From contig JAGTXZ010000019.1 in the NCBI GenBank assembly GCA_018398575.1, forward strand, positions 2,480,001 to 2,544,000: 64,000 nucleotides of DNA. Direction: 5' to 3'. The notes under the pieces are model-generated. The model saw nothing but the letters and a program-made list of their open reading frames with translations, had not been told where the DNA came from and made no database searches. This stretch comes from Ampelomyces quisqualis. Its lineage: Eukaryota; Ascomycota; Dothideomycetes; Pleosporales; Phaeosphaeriaceae. Shown piece by piece: positions 21,924 to 33,017 of the stretch. Numbering within the stretch: position 1 is the first letter of the stretch; every line of letters starts with the position of its first letter. A program made the position numbers and the translations under genes.

Positions 21924-24607
21924 TCAAGCTATGCCGAGTCGTAGACTAACGGCACGGCGATGAGCCTGTAGTTCTTCCACACGGGCAAGCTCCATAACGG
22001 CTGGTCCCACGTTCTGGAGCCCTTCCTTGGTCAGGTGAGCACTGGTGATGTGCTTGACATATGAAGCAAGGTTGACACCGGAATACTGTTTTGCATAACC
22101 ATAGGTGGCTGCAGCGAATTAGCACATTATCTGATCGCCATCAACAACATGCGCGACTTACGAAGAGAGTGGTTGACACCTGCAGAGTAGTCACCAACAC
22201 TTTCTGGAGTCCATTCACCGATGAAAACACTACCGGCGTTTTCAACCAAATCGACCACCTTGTCGGCATTCTCCACTTGGAGAATCAAATGCTCAGGGGC
22301 GTACTGGTTGCTCAATTGCATAGCTTCTTCAATCGTGTCTACTACCAGTGTGAACGAGTGCTCGATTGCACCACGAACAATATCCACGCGAGGCAGTGCG
22401 TTTGCTTGTTTGTTAAGTTCGTCCTGGATGGCGGCTGTTTGGGACTCATTCAGACCGACAGCAATCAAGATGACTTGCGAATCCACGCCATGCTCTGCTT
22501 GACTGAGCAAGTCCGATGCAACAAACGCGGGATTGGCAGAGGCATCTGCGACAACCAACAATTCGCTAGGGCCAGCCGGCATATCGATACTTACGCCAGC
22601 GTTGGTGTCGTTCGATACGTACATCTTTGCTGCAGTGACAAATTGGTTGCCAGGTCCAAGAATCTTGTCGACCTTGGAGACGCTTTCGGTTCCATAGGCC
22701 ATTGCTGCCACAGCTTGGGCACCACCCGCAAGCACGATCATCTCAGCGCCAACCTTGTGAGCAGCATACACCACTTCTGGTGTAACTTTACCGTTAGATC
22801 GAGGTGGAGTCGCGAGAACGATCTTTTGACAGCCGGCGACCATAGCTGGTACACCGAGCATAAGAGCTGTAGACGGCAGAACGGCGGTACCACCAGGTAC
22901 GTAAAGGCCAACCCTTTCAATAGGCCGGGCGAATCGCGAACAAACAACGCCAGGCATTGTTTCCACCCTGAGAGGCTTCTCTTCCTTCTGGGCAGCATGG
23001 AACTTGCGAATGTTTTCGAATGAGATATCAATAGCCTTTGCGGTTTCTGGTGCTAGCTCCATGAGCTCCTTGGCGAACGGTGCGCGCAAGACTGGCGACG
23101 TCAACGAGGTTGCCTTCTCAAACTTGTGTGTGTACTCGAGCAGTGCTGCATCGCCGCGAGTCCTGACAGCATCGATGATGGGCTTGCATATGCCGATAAT
23201 CTTCTCGGTCGACTTTTGAGATGGTCTCTGCAAGGCAGCCGCAATGGTCTCTGGAGTCTGTTGAGCTGTAACGTATCGCTTCATGGCTATCCGACCGTCC
23301 TTGATGCCTGCGGGGTCATCTCTGCTCTTCGGGACTGAAGCGGCCTCCTTTCGTGTCTCATTTGCGACGCCATTCGTGGTACCCTTTGCAGCACCGTTGG
23401 CTCCTGCTACCTGCGCGGCGAAGGCAGGCTTGGCATCGCCCTGTCGCCGCTTCACTTTGATGCTTTTCGCGTCGAGATTACGCTCGACGTCTTGTAGCGA
23501 GACACCAGCAGCCACGCACTTGGTCAGGGCAAAGTAGAATAGGTCGGCGGCCTCAAAGGCAATGTGCTCTTTTGTGGTCGCATCGCAAAGCTCTGTGGCT
23601 TCCTCGAGTATCTTGGCGCACAATAGTTGCGGATCGTCGAAGAGGCGGGCCGTGTATGATCCCGGCGGGGCAGATTCTTTCCGGCTTTGGAGCGTCTTTT
23701 GCAGCTTGGACAGTCCGCGGTATTCTCCAAAACATGTAGGCGTGGCCAGATGGCAGAACCCCCTGCCCTTCTGGCGCACGACGAATTGCAGGCAGTCAGC
23801 ATCACAGTCTAGCGACATGGAAACTAGCTCCTGTACGTCCCCGCTGCTTTCGCCCTTGTACCACAGGCCCCGCTTCCGGCTGTGGTAGACGCCTCGTCCA
23901 GTGCGCAAGCTCTCGGCGACACTTTCTTCGCTGCTGTATACGAGTCCCAGTGCGACACCCCGCTCGTCTGTGACGAGGGTTGTGAACAGGCCGTCGGGCC
24001 GGTCACTGGTAGCGTTGGCCGTGACGAGCTTTGCGACACTGATCAGGCCGGGCTCTTTCTGGGCGTCGACGGTGAGGGACTCGGCGGGTATGATGGGGAT
24101 GGCGGACAGCTTCGCGAGCCGCAGCGCGTTCTCTGTGGTGGGCTCTGCGAAGGACACGAAGACATTGGGCCGGTCTGTGCCATACTCGCTCAGCCACGCC
24201 TCGACGAGGCCGATGTCCTGCACCTGGTGCGAGTACACGTCGACCTGGGTACCTGCGATGGCGTCGATAATCTCGGCCCTGGTGTTGCCCGGCAAGCACA
24301 ACACAATGCGGTCCTGGTCGATGTTCTGGGCCTTGAGCGCGTCCAGCTGGTGGCGCGTCACGAAGACCTTGGCTGCGCCGGCGTCGAGCAGGGAGAGGAC
24401 GTCGTCGGCCGAAGAAAGGGCGGCGACGCCGAGGTAGTCTGCATAGCGGCCAAGCGACTGCTGGAGGTGGGCGAGGGCCTGGTCGACGGTCTCGTCGGTC
24501 ACGTGGACGAAGACATGGCCTACGAAAGACCGTGCCTGTTGGTGGAGGCCCTGCGCTGGCGGCGCCTGGCTGCCCAGATCAATTGCGGCAAGCAGTGCTG
24601 GAGCCAT
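21924..24607 (-). CDS. HIS4: Trifunctional histidine biosynthesis protein HIS4
   Basis: Catalyses steps 2, 3, 9 and 10 of histidine synthesis (phosphoribosyl-AMP cyclohydrolase, phosphoribosyl-ATP pyrophosphohydrolase and histidinol dehydrogenase). Two exons, 24607-22162 and 22108-21924, intron 53 bp; 876 residues. After an N-terminal domain of about 230 residues come the HisI part (CLQFVVRQKGRGFCHLATPTC), the HisE part (KILEEATELCDATTKEHIAFE), a variable linker, and HisD from about residue 440 with GLYVPGGTAVLPSTALMLG, DKILGPGNQFVTAAK, DMPAGPSELLVVAD and YAPEHL. Splicing restores the HisD motif VNHSLPTYGYAKQYSGVN. The start is ATG 24607 (MAPALLAAIDLG); the codons just upstream contain no ATG. 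Confidence 0.96.
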
Positions 24608-25478
24608 GGTTTCAAAACGTCTCACACCGGCTCAAGTTTACACGGAATCTGTCAACGGGAGGCACCTGAGGATGGATGAGTCGTCGCGGGAAAAACTACA
24701 GACTACCTAGACTAGACTAGCCGCTGTCGAATCATCGCGGGGCAACCTCGGAATCTGCCCCGCAATGACGCCACGAGGCTGCAAAACACTCGACCCCCCA
24801 TCTATTTGTACTGCATGCCACCACCACCGACGGAAAGCCGAGCGAATATTACAATGCTGGACTTGTTTTCCTACTACAAAGATGCCTGTGCACTATACAT
24901 TAATTTAAAGCTTGTAACAACCTCTATCTACCCCAATTCTCCGCTTGTGATGCCTATTTTTTGGTGTTAAGTTATTAAGCTTTGACGCTATTATAAAGGA
25001 CTCTTTTTTGTTGTTGTTAATTAACAAATTAGCGCAATTAACTTGAGACGCTCCGCCGCAGTGCTGCTGTTCTGCATCGGTCCGCAAATTGTGAGCAGTA
25101 TATTTGCTATATGCGTCGTTTATCTAATCACACACTTGGTATGTGGAACACTGATATTGGCCAAGGAACCGCATTTTGGGTGACAAATTACTAAGAAAAT
25201 AGCCTCAGCGTTCCAAAAATACGCTCCAAACCACCCCAAACCACCCCTGCTATTCCGTCGGCTTTCCATCGGACGTGCCAGGAGGCAGTAAACAGACTGC
25301 ATGTGTGTGGTGAATCGACGCACTGTCGGATGTCCCGGATTGTTCCCCACATCACGCCACAATTTGCATATGCCTCATCATTCAGCTATATAGTCCCATG
25401 TAAAGATGCAGTCCGAGGCGTCGCTGCTCTCGCGTTCCCTCACTCTGCTGTATACACATCGTTGACGTCTGCAGCATC
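24608..25478. other. Divergent intergenic region of HIS4 and the epoxide hydrolase gene, with AT-rich insert
   Basis: Both promoters lie here. About 24890-25060 is distinctly AT-rich, with runs such as TTGTTGTTGTTAATTAAC, unlike the GC-balanced flanks; it may be an old, mutated transposon fragment. No ends or coding remnant can be identified. Confidence 0.4.
24677..24684. promoter_or_regulatory. Possible Gcn4/CPC1-type site upstream of HIS4
   Basis: ATGAGTCG lies 70 bp upstream of the HIS4 start and differs at one position from ATGAGTCA, the reverse complement of the Gcn4/CPC1 site TGACTCAT. Amino-acid synthesis genes are commonly under this general control. One imperfect site is weak evidence. 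Confidence 0.3.
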
Positions 25479-26775
25479 ATGACCTATTCACCTCCCGCCT
25501 CCGCCAAGCCCTTCACGCTCAACATCCCTGACCAGGACATTTCAGAATGGCGTCAACTCCTCCGGCTCTCAAAGCTCGGCCCCGCCACGTATGAAAACAC
25601 CCAGACCAAAGAGAATTACGGCGTCACCAAAGAATGGCTCACAGAAGCCAAGGACTATTGGCTGAACACTTACGACTGGCGTGCCGAAGAAAAGCACATC
25701 AACTCGTTTGACAACTTCAGGATGCAAATTGATGAAATGGACTTACATTTTGTTGCCTACTTTTCCGAGAAAAAGGATGCCATACCCATTGTCTTCATGC
25801 ATGGCTGGCCCGGGAGCTTCGTCGAGTTTCTTCCCATGCTGGGGAATATCCGAAAGCAATACAGTCCGAAGAACTTGCCGTACCACATCATCGTCCCCTC
25901 CCTTCCAGGCTACCCTCTTAGCGCTGGCCTACCCACCGACAAAAACTGGACCATGGAAGCCAGTGCTCACATCATCCACAAGCTCATGACCAATCTCGGG
26001 TTTGAAAAGTACCTTGCCCAAGGCGGAGACGTGGGGAGTTTCGAAGCGCGCATCCTAGCCCACGAGCACGATGCCTGCGTCGGGATTCACGGCAAGTAAT
26101 CCCCACACACATCATGATGCTGCCCTCCAAACCCGTAACAATCTAACTCTTGCACACCCTACCAGTGAACATGTTCATTACGCACGACCAACCCGACGAA
26201 TCCAAACTCACCGACTTTGAAAAACAAGCCATGGCCAAATTGTCCACATGGCGCGAATCCGGCTCCGCCTACGCAAACGAACACGGTACCCGCCCAAGCA
26301 CAATCGGGCATGTCCTGTCATCAAATCCACTCGCGCTGCTAGCATGGTAAATACCTCCCCCGCCCCTTCTACCCCACCTCCACTTCCCGCCCTCAAATAA
26401 AGTAAACCCCTAACCCGCCCGCCCGAAACCAGGATCGCCGAGAAATTCCTCGAATGGTCCGACGAACCCCCTTCGCTCAACCACATCCTAACCAACATCT
26501 CGCTCTACTGGTTCACAAACAGCTTCCCCCGCTCCATCTACCCATACCGGCAGCTCAACACGTCGAGCGGCGTGTCGGGCGAAATCGCAAAACCACTCGG
26601 CGTGTCGTGGTTCCCGTGCGAGATTTTCCCCGCGATTGAGCATGTGATTGAGCAGAAGAATCATCTCGTGTATTACAAGAAACACGAGCGCGGGGGGCAT
26701 TTTGCTGCGTTGGAGAGGCCAGTGGAGTTTTGGGGGGATGTGGAGGAGTTTGCTGGGGTGGTGTGGAAGGTATGA
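25479..26775 (+). CDS. Epoxide hydrolase (alpha/beta hydrolase with EHN domain)
   Basis: Microsomal-type epoxide hydrolase that opens epoxides to diols. Three exons: 25479-26091, 26166-26346 and 26433-26775; introns 74 and 86 bp; 378 residues. An N-terminal epoxide hydrolase domain (FTLNIPDQDISEWRQLL) is followed by the oxyanion motif FMHGWPGSFVEF, the nucleophile region AQGGDVGSFEAR and the catalytic histidine in ERGGHFAALERP. The family usually has GGDWG at the nucleophile; here it is GGDVG. The first intron begins GCAAGT: only a GC donor after CACG keeps frame and gives the expected HVNMF junction. The substrate is unknown; it may serve detoxification. Confidence 0.9.
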
Positions 26776-26969
26776 ATGCCTATTTGTTGCTAGCGGATGC
26801 ATGGTTGGAGTATCTGCCGATCGGAGGTAGAGTGTGTAATTGAAATGTAGGTGAGACCCTGATCCGAATGTGAAACAAATACAAAAAGAAAAACGGAAAA
26901 GGGAACATGTTCAAAACAAAGTTGGTATCCTAGACGCGCATCTACAGCAACAACGCCATTTCGGTAGGA

Positions 26970-29900
26970 TCAGTTATCGCCCATGTCCCTCAGAGGAACA
27001 TAGCCAGCTTCCTCCTTGTTCCTCTTCCTCGCCTCCCAAGCATCTTTGGCCCATTCAACCGCACTACCAAACACGCCCTTCCTCGTCATCTTCTCCATCT
27101 CCATCTCCTTCCCGCTAACGTTCGCGCCAGGATCGAGAATACTGACCTTCATCCAGCTCGGACGGTGCCAAAACTTGAGGTGCAGCGAGCTCATCACGAC
27201 AGACACGGACGAACAAGCCATTGCAGCGCCTGCAGCCATAGGATGCAGCGACAGACCCCAAGGCAGGAAGAAACCCATGGCGAACGGCAAGCCGACGAAA
27301 TTGTACATGCATGCCCACGCAAGGTTGAGTTTGATGCGGCGGAAGATGGCTTTGCTAAGGACCAAGGAGGCTGGGATGGCGAGGAGATCCGTATTGGACA
27401 TGAGTACAATGGACGCAGCTTCCATGGCGACGTCTGTGCCAGTGGAGAGAGCAATGCCCACGTCGGCCGACGCTAGTGCAGGAGAGTCATTGATTCCATC
27501 ACCAACCATGCCCATGACTTGACCACGCGACTGCAGGTCCGCTACAATGGCTTTTTTGTCCGAAGGAGTAGCGGAGGCGTGAACGTCAGCAGCATCGATC
27601 CCAACTGCTGCGGCAACAACAAGAGTGGACGCTGAGGTGTCGCCAGTGACAATCGAGGAGGTGATCCCGAGACGACGAAGAGCGAGCACTGCAGCGCGGG
27701 CTGAGGGTTTGATGGTATCAGACAGGCTGAGCGTGCCCGTGTAGGTCTTCCCAATGGCAGTGTGGATGGTTGTGATACCGGCTGAGCGTGCTTGACCTCT
27801 TGACCTTGGATCTGCGGCTGGTGTAAGCGGTTCGTCGACAAAGTCCGGGACGTCCACTCCTTCATTTGTGAGGAAGGTGGCGTTGCCGACGAGGACTCTG
27901 TAGCGTGTGCGCTCGCGAGAAATAGCAGCCTCAACATTGGCAACGATGCCCTTACCAACCACTGCTTCAAAGTCGCCCACTGAGCCATCGAGAATGCCGT
28001 CAGGTCCCAGTCGGAGATGTTCCTTTGCAGAGCCGACGATAGCTTTGGCAATGGGATGTTCAGAACCCATTTCAGCCAGACCGATAAGAGTCCACCAGAG
28101 ATTCTTCTGCTGTGGGCTGGCCCACTCGCCTAAAATATCGGCCTTGCTTACACTCATCTTACCGACAGTGAGCGTGCCAGTCTTGTCGAAGACGACGTGG
28201 TTGACCTTGGTGGCAGTCTCCAGTGCAGCACCACCCTTGACGAGGATGCCCTGCTCGGCACCAACACCAGTGCCGACCATGACCGCCGTGGGAGTAGCAA
28301 GACCGAGAGCACACGGGCAGGCAAACACAATGACAGCGATGCAGAGCTTGACGCAGACCATGAGCTTGCCGCCACTGGCGTGATCCATGAAAACCTTGGG
28401 TGGATAAGGAAGAACGTGACTTAGTACCATCCAAGACACAAAAGTTGCGAGACCGAGGGTGATGATGATGGGCACAAAGTACCCGGCAACAGTATCTGCC
28501 AGAAGTTGAATGGGAGCGCGACTAGTCTGAGCTTCCTGCACCAGACGGACAATCTGGCTGAGCTGGGTGTCACGGCCAGCTCGAGTCACGACAAACTCAA
28601 GACGACCAGCACCATTGACAGTACCAGCCATAAGAAGGGCGCCTTTCTTCTTGAGAATTGGCATTGCTTCACCAGTGACCATGCTCTCATCAAGATAAGA
28701 TTCGCCACGTGTTACAGTACCATCAGCCGGGATCTTATCACCAGGCCGAAGAATGACAACGTCGCCGACTTCGATAAGCTCAGTGGCTATAACGCGTTCT
28801 TCGGCAGCGTTGCCATCGACAGACGTGCGATCGGTTTTTTCGTCCAGGTCCCAACCTTCAGCAGCCTTGGCCGCGGCAATGGGATCTGCGTAGATGGTGG
28901 CCATAGATGGAGCCAGAGACATAAGTCGAGACAGCGCCTTGGAAGTCTGACCTTTGGCACTATTCTCGAGATAACGCCCCAGGCTGATGAACGTGATGAG
29001 CATAGTGCTCGTGTCGAACAGGGTTGTAGGCTTAGAGTGTTGCGCATCGAGCAGCGATACCAGCATCGATGCAATACTAAAGAAGAAGGCCGCAGAGGTT
29101 CCAAGTACAACCAGAACGTCCATGGTGGGCGAACCGTGGCTAAGTGACTTGTAGGCAGAGACATAAAACCTCTTGCCAATACCAAATTGCACAGGAATCG
29201 TCAAAACAAGGCAGATGATGTCGCCTAGGTACAGGCCGGGTATAATGCGAATGGCACCGAAATTGAGAAATGGCAGGAACATGGGGATAAACATGCTAGT
29301 GAGAAAGACAGGAACGGCGAACCAAGCTGAGAAGATGACAGCGCGCCTCCACTCTTGGATTTCCTTGGTCTTTGCAAGCGATTCGAGCTGTGCGTTGTTG
29401 TCGTCCAGGTCAGCGACTAAGGCATTGTAGCCTGCAGCCTCGATTGCTTCAACTGTAGCTCGCAGGCCGATAATCTGAGGGTCGCGCTGAATCGTTGCGC
29501 GTGAGGTGCTGTAACTGATAGTTGCGGAAGTGATGCCAGGATGATTGTTGAGCAAGGCTGCCAGGTCTTCTGCTGCTTTGGCGTTTGAAAGTCCGAAAAT
29601 CTTTAGGTGTATGGGTCCGTTGATTGCAGAAGTCTGCTGCATGCTGCCATCCACCGAAGACACGACCTTTGCATCGAAGCCTCGGTCTTCTATGATTTCT
29701 ACGATTTGATCCTCGGTGAGCTTCGCGGGGTCGTGCACAAGCACAGCACGATTCGCGAGCAGGCTGATGTTGAATTGGTACACGCCCTCCACGTCCTTGA
29801 ACCCACCTTCGATAGCCGATGTACACGCTCCGCAGGTCATCCCCTCGACAGCGACGGTAGTGGTCAACGTCTTTTGTCTCCTGCCCCTCCTGCCCTTTTT

Positions 29901-30464
29901 AGGCGTCAGTGTGGCGACGACCGAATCCACCACCTCGGCGTCAAAGCCGACGTCGTCGATTGTCTCGGCCAAGCTTTCTGGAGATACGATGGCCGTGTCA
30001 TGCTCGATGACTGCGCGCTCTGACAACAGCGAGATGCTGAACGACTTTATTCCTGCGACGTCTTTGAAAGCTCCTTCAACCGCAGAGGTACATGCGCCGC
30101 ATGTCATGCCGCCGACAGAGAGCGTCGTCGTTGCTGTGCTGCCCATCAGGAGGTCATCCTCGTCTTCGGAATCACTCAGAAAGTGGTCCTCGGCGGTGGG
30201 TGAAGTCGGGAGGTCGGTCGATAGTATGTCCGCATCGAACCCTCTGTCCTCGATGATCTCCTTGACCTGCTCCGCTGATATCGTCTCGGGGTCGTGCTGG
30301 ATGACCGCTCGCTCCATGACCAAGCTGATAGACACATTCCCTACCCCGTCCACGCCCTGGAAGCCCGAATCGATGGCAGAAGTGCATGCGCCGCATGTCA
30401 TACCCTCTACCTTGAGCGTTGTCGTCGCCATATGCGCCGCGGCGCTTTTCGCCGGGGGGGCCAT
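26970..30464 (-). CDS. Copper-transporting P1B-type ATPase, CCC2/ATP7 type
   Basis: Pumps copper into the secretory pathway for cuproenzymes, or out of the cell. One uninterrupted exon of 1164 residues from ATG 30464 (MAPPAKSAAAHMATTTLKVE). Three N-terminal heavy-metal domains carry the motif GMTCGACTSA; a fourth heavy-metal-like domain (IHLKIFGLSNAKAAEDLAALL) lacks the CxxC pair. The ATPase core shows the membrane metal motif CPCALGLATPTAVM, phosphorylation site DKTGTLTVG, the SEHPIAKAI loop and the hinge GMVGDGINDSPALASADVG. The frame stays open for 134 codons upstream without an ATG, which is why I start at 30464. Confidence 0.95.
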   Translation of the reverse strand: MAPPAKSAAAHMATTTLKVEGMTCGACTSAIDSGFQGVDGVGNVSISLVMERAVIQHDPETISAEQVKEIIEDRGFDADILSTDLPTSPTAEDHFLSDSEDEDDLLMGSTATTTLSVGGMTCGACTSAVEGAFKDVAGIKSFSISLLSERAVIEHDTAIVSPESLAETIDDVGFDAEVVDSVVATLTPKKGRRGRRQKTLTTTVAVEGMTCGACTSAIEGGFKDVEGVYQFNISLLANRAVLVHDPAKLTEDQIVEIIEDRGFDAKVVSSVDGSMQQTSAINGPIHLKIFGLSNAKAAEDLAALLNNHPGITSATISYSTSRATIQRDPQIIGLRATVEAIEAAGYNALVADLDDNNAQLESLAKTKEIQEWRRAVIFSAWFAVPVFLTSMFIPMFLPFLNFGAIRIIPGLYLGDIICLVLTIPVQFGIGKRFYVSAYKSLSHGSPTMDVLVVLGTSAAFFFSIASMLVSLLDAQHSKPTTLFDTSTMLITFISLGRYLENSAKGQTSKALSRLMSLAPSMATIYADPIAAAKAAEGWDLDEKTDRTSVDGNAAEERVIATELIEVGDVVILRPGDKIPADGTVTRGESYLDESMVTGEAMPILKKKGALLMAGTVNGAGRLEFVVTRAGRDTQLSQIVRLVQEAQTSRAPIQLLADTVAGYFVPIIITLGLATFVSWMVLSHVLPYPPKVFMDHASGGKLMVCVKLCIAVIVFACPCALGLATPTAVMVGTGVGAEQGILVKGGAALETATKVNHVVFDKTGTLTVGKMSVSKADILGEWASPQQKNLWWTLIGLAEMGSEHPIAKAIVGSAKEHLRLGPDGILDGSVGDFEAVVGKGIVANVEAAISRERTRYRVLVGNATFLTNEGVDVPDFVDEPLTPAADPRSRGQARSAGITTIHTAIGKTYTGTLSLSDTIKPSARAAVLALRRLGITSSIVTGDTSASTLVVAAAVGIDAADVHASATPSDKKAIVADLQSRGQVMGMVGDGINDSPALASADVGIALSTGTDVAMEAASIVLMSNTDLLAIPASLVLSKAIFRRIKLNLAWACMYNFVGLPFAMGFFLPWGLSLHPMAAGAAMACSSVSVVMSSLHLKFWHRPSWMKVSILDPGANVSGKEMEMEKMTRKGVFGSAVEWAKDAWEARKRNKEEAGYVPLRDMGDN

Positions 30465-31583
30465 GGAGGCTCTGTCAGCACGGCGCAAGCGCGACTTGGA
30501 CGAGGCGAAACGGGCGGCGAAAGGAGCAATACGAGCGTCTACAGCGACATGTAACTGGGCGGCGCAATGCGTACAATGGCGAAAAGAAAGAACAGCACGC
30601 TGGTGCAAGCGAGGTATGGAAGGCCGGCTTCCGGGAGTAGTTGCCAGAGGGCGAAGATGAATACGGAGTACTTCCGGAGTATTTGGCGGATTCGACGGAC
30701 GGAGGTGCAGCAGCCACAACTCGGTACGGGCGCTCAAATGAAAAGAAGCCGAACCTGCGGGCCCAAAGTGGGACTGGACGGCTGCTGTAAGGTGATGATA
30801 GGCTGCACCAGCTGCTATTCTTGTCTGCAGGGTTGCGCCACACGAACACAATGCCGGAGAGAACAATGGCGAGGGTTACTGAAAGGAGTCGGCGGAGCCC
30901 GAGGACGATGAATAGGGAAATGGTGTGCTGCGGCAACCGGCTGCGTGGCTCCGCTTCACGCGAAGATACGGAGTAAGTCTGAAAGTGTTTCGACTTGGCC
31001 ACTCTGAAACAGGCAGCTCGGTCGGCGCTCAGGTGCCACAGGGCGAGCCTCGGCTGTGACAGTGCGAGAAACAATCTGTACCGGGTACCCGCTCTTCTGA
31101 ACGCCACGGAGTCGAGTCGATTGTGCGGTTGTGTTGTGAAGGGCCTTTTTCATTACTCCGGACAGTGAAGCCTCCCGGTACCAACCAGCGTACGGAGCAC
31201 ACTTGTAGAGCTACCCGAAGCTAGTCCATAAAACCGGGATATTGCTTTCGGAAGTGTCCTTGTACGTTAGTGCCATTCGTCTTGTGTGCTGTTCTCGTGT
31301 GCCTATCTGCAGCGAGCAATGATGAAGCCTTGTCGTCCACGCATGTCTTGTCGTGTCAGAGGGAGCGGGTTTTCAACTCAAGCCAGCCATGACCCATCCT
31401 GGCATAGCGCGGGGTCCTGGCGGGGCAGTCGCGACTATGTATCCGTACCACGCCAAGCTACCACCTATCGTCAACATCTCGTAGCTGCCTACTGACCTGT
31501 TCGCCAATCCACCATCACTTCGCAACACTTCTCTCGTATCACCAATCAACTCGCGACCGCCATTTACACCGGAGAATACCGAA
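30465..31583. other. Divergent intergenic region of the copper ATPase and CSN7 genes
   Basis: Holds both promoters. The motif TACGGAGTA occurs at 30662 and 30968, with a related CCGGAGTA copy adjacent to the first and a further partial copy near 31154. No gene is recognised. Confidence 0.45.
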
Positions 31584-32464
31584 ATGGAGCAGACAAAGGC
31601 GCTCAACGCCCTGGAACCCTTCCTCGCCCTCAGCAAGTCCGCAACCTCGCCGCGAGCAGCTTCGGACTTGATCTCGCAAGCCACCAGTGCTCCAAACACA
31701 TACGTATTCGCCGAGCTACTGCAGACGCCGAACATCCAGAACCTACGGAGTTCAGAAGAGTATGCCTCATACCTCACATTGCTAGAGATCTTCGCCTGGG
31801 GAACATGGGAGGACTACAAGGGTATGTTTGGCCGCGCCAGCTGTTGGAGTCGGCGCGCTTGGAGATTGGAACCTGACTTTGCACAGCACAGTCCAATCTC
31901 CCCAAGCTGTCTTCACAACAGCACCAGAAGCTCTTGCTTCTTTCCTTGTTGCCACTATCAAGCTCCCACGCGAGTCTCACGTACAAGCACCTCCTCACCG
32001 CACTCGACCTGCCCACCACGCGAGCACTGGAAGAGCTGATCACATCCGCAATATACGCCGGTCTGATCAATGCCACACTCGACCCTGCACACTCGCTCAT
32101 AGCCGTCACATCCGTCGCACCGCTACGCGACCTTGCGCCTGGCTCCCTGCCTGCCCTTCAGACTACACTACAAGCATGGTCTCAGCGTTGCGACTCGGCC
32201 CTCGCAGACCTCGAGGCACAGGTTGAGAAGGTCAAGAAGGAAGCCGTGGACAGGGAGAAGATGCGTCGCAAGAAGGAGCGGGCGCTGGAAGCAGTCATGC
32301 AGGCTAGCGACGAGAAGTCAACAGGAAAGCGAGGTCTCGGAGGACTGGGCAGCGACGATGCCATGGACATTGACGACGAAGGAGGTAGCGGCAGGATCAC
32401 GCGTGGTAGCAAGAGGGGTCCGGCCAACTTTGGCTTTGGTGGCATGGGCAGGCGATTGGGGTAG
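31584..32464 (+). CDS. CSN7: COP9 signalosome subunit 7
   Basis: PCI-domain subunit of the COP9 signalosome, which removes Nedd8 from cullins and so controls ubiquitin ligases; in fungi it links to development. Two exons, 31584-31821 and 31887-32464, intron 65 bp; 271 residues. The N-terminus ALEPFLALSKSATSPRAASDLISQATS, the segment TYVFAELLQTPNIQNL and the PCI part LTYKHLLTALDLPTTRALEELITSAIYAGLINATLD are typical of Csn7. A coiled coil (LADLEAQVEKVKKEAVDREKM) precedes a glycine/charged tail. The intron is placed by GTATGT and GCACAG, giving DYKAQSNLPKLS. Confidence 0.92.
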
Positions 32465-33017
32465 AAAGTCAATACGGCCCCGCCAGCAAAGGCTACCTAC
32501 CGATCAAGAAGAAGACGTGGAACGCGACTTGGTTGGTCATTGGAACAATTATGCACAGCGTAGGGCGAGCGTGCAGCAGCGAGCTGGTAGCCATTTAAGA
32601 GCAGGCGAATGCGCCCAAAGTGCCATAGTTGTCTCGAGTAGGCTACGGCGCGTGATGCAATGATGGGAACGATGATTGCAGAAGCCCCGGACGAGCACAC
32701 GACTTGGCACAGGACGCTTGTTTCTGGCAGGAAAAAAAAAGACGGCTGCATGATTGCATCCAATAGCCCCAGGTCTCGATAGTGGCTGCCAGCGATATGC
32801 TAGTGGTAAAATGAACCTTGATGCTCGCTAGAAATCAGAACAACAAATAATCTATAACGGCGTGTAGTGGCCCATTCATTCACCAAGCCTCGCCCAGCAG
32901 GATCTGGGTATCTTGCTCCAAACGCCGTGCATGCATGCAAAATCATAGCTCAACAACCAGGGAATGCAAGAACAGGGCCATGACCTCAGCCTCGGCCTCG
33001 TCGGCGGCAATAGCGTG
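32465..33017. other. Intergenic region between convergent genes
   Basis: 3' flanks of CSN7 and of the unknown gene on the minus strand. Nothing else recognised apart from a short A-run at 32732. Confidence 0.5.

Noticed and set aside
22091..23023. 310-codon open frame on the plus strand
   Set aside because: Antisense to the histidinol dehydrogenase domain of HIS4; no domain of its own.
23882..24679. 265-codon plus-strand frame
   Set aside because: Antisense shadow of the HIS4 N-terminal region; composition effect.
29716..30660. 314-codon plus-strand frame
   Set aside because: Antisense to the metal-binding domains of the copper ATPase; Ser/Thr-rich pattern mirrors the repeats on the other strand.
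30465..30866. 134-residue upstream extension of the copper ATPase
   Set aside because: The frame contains no ATG upstream of 30464; the extension is probably leader sequence.
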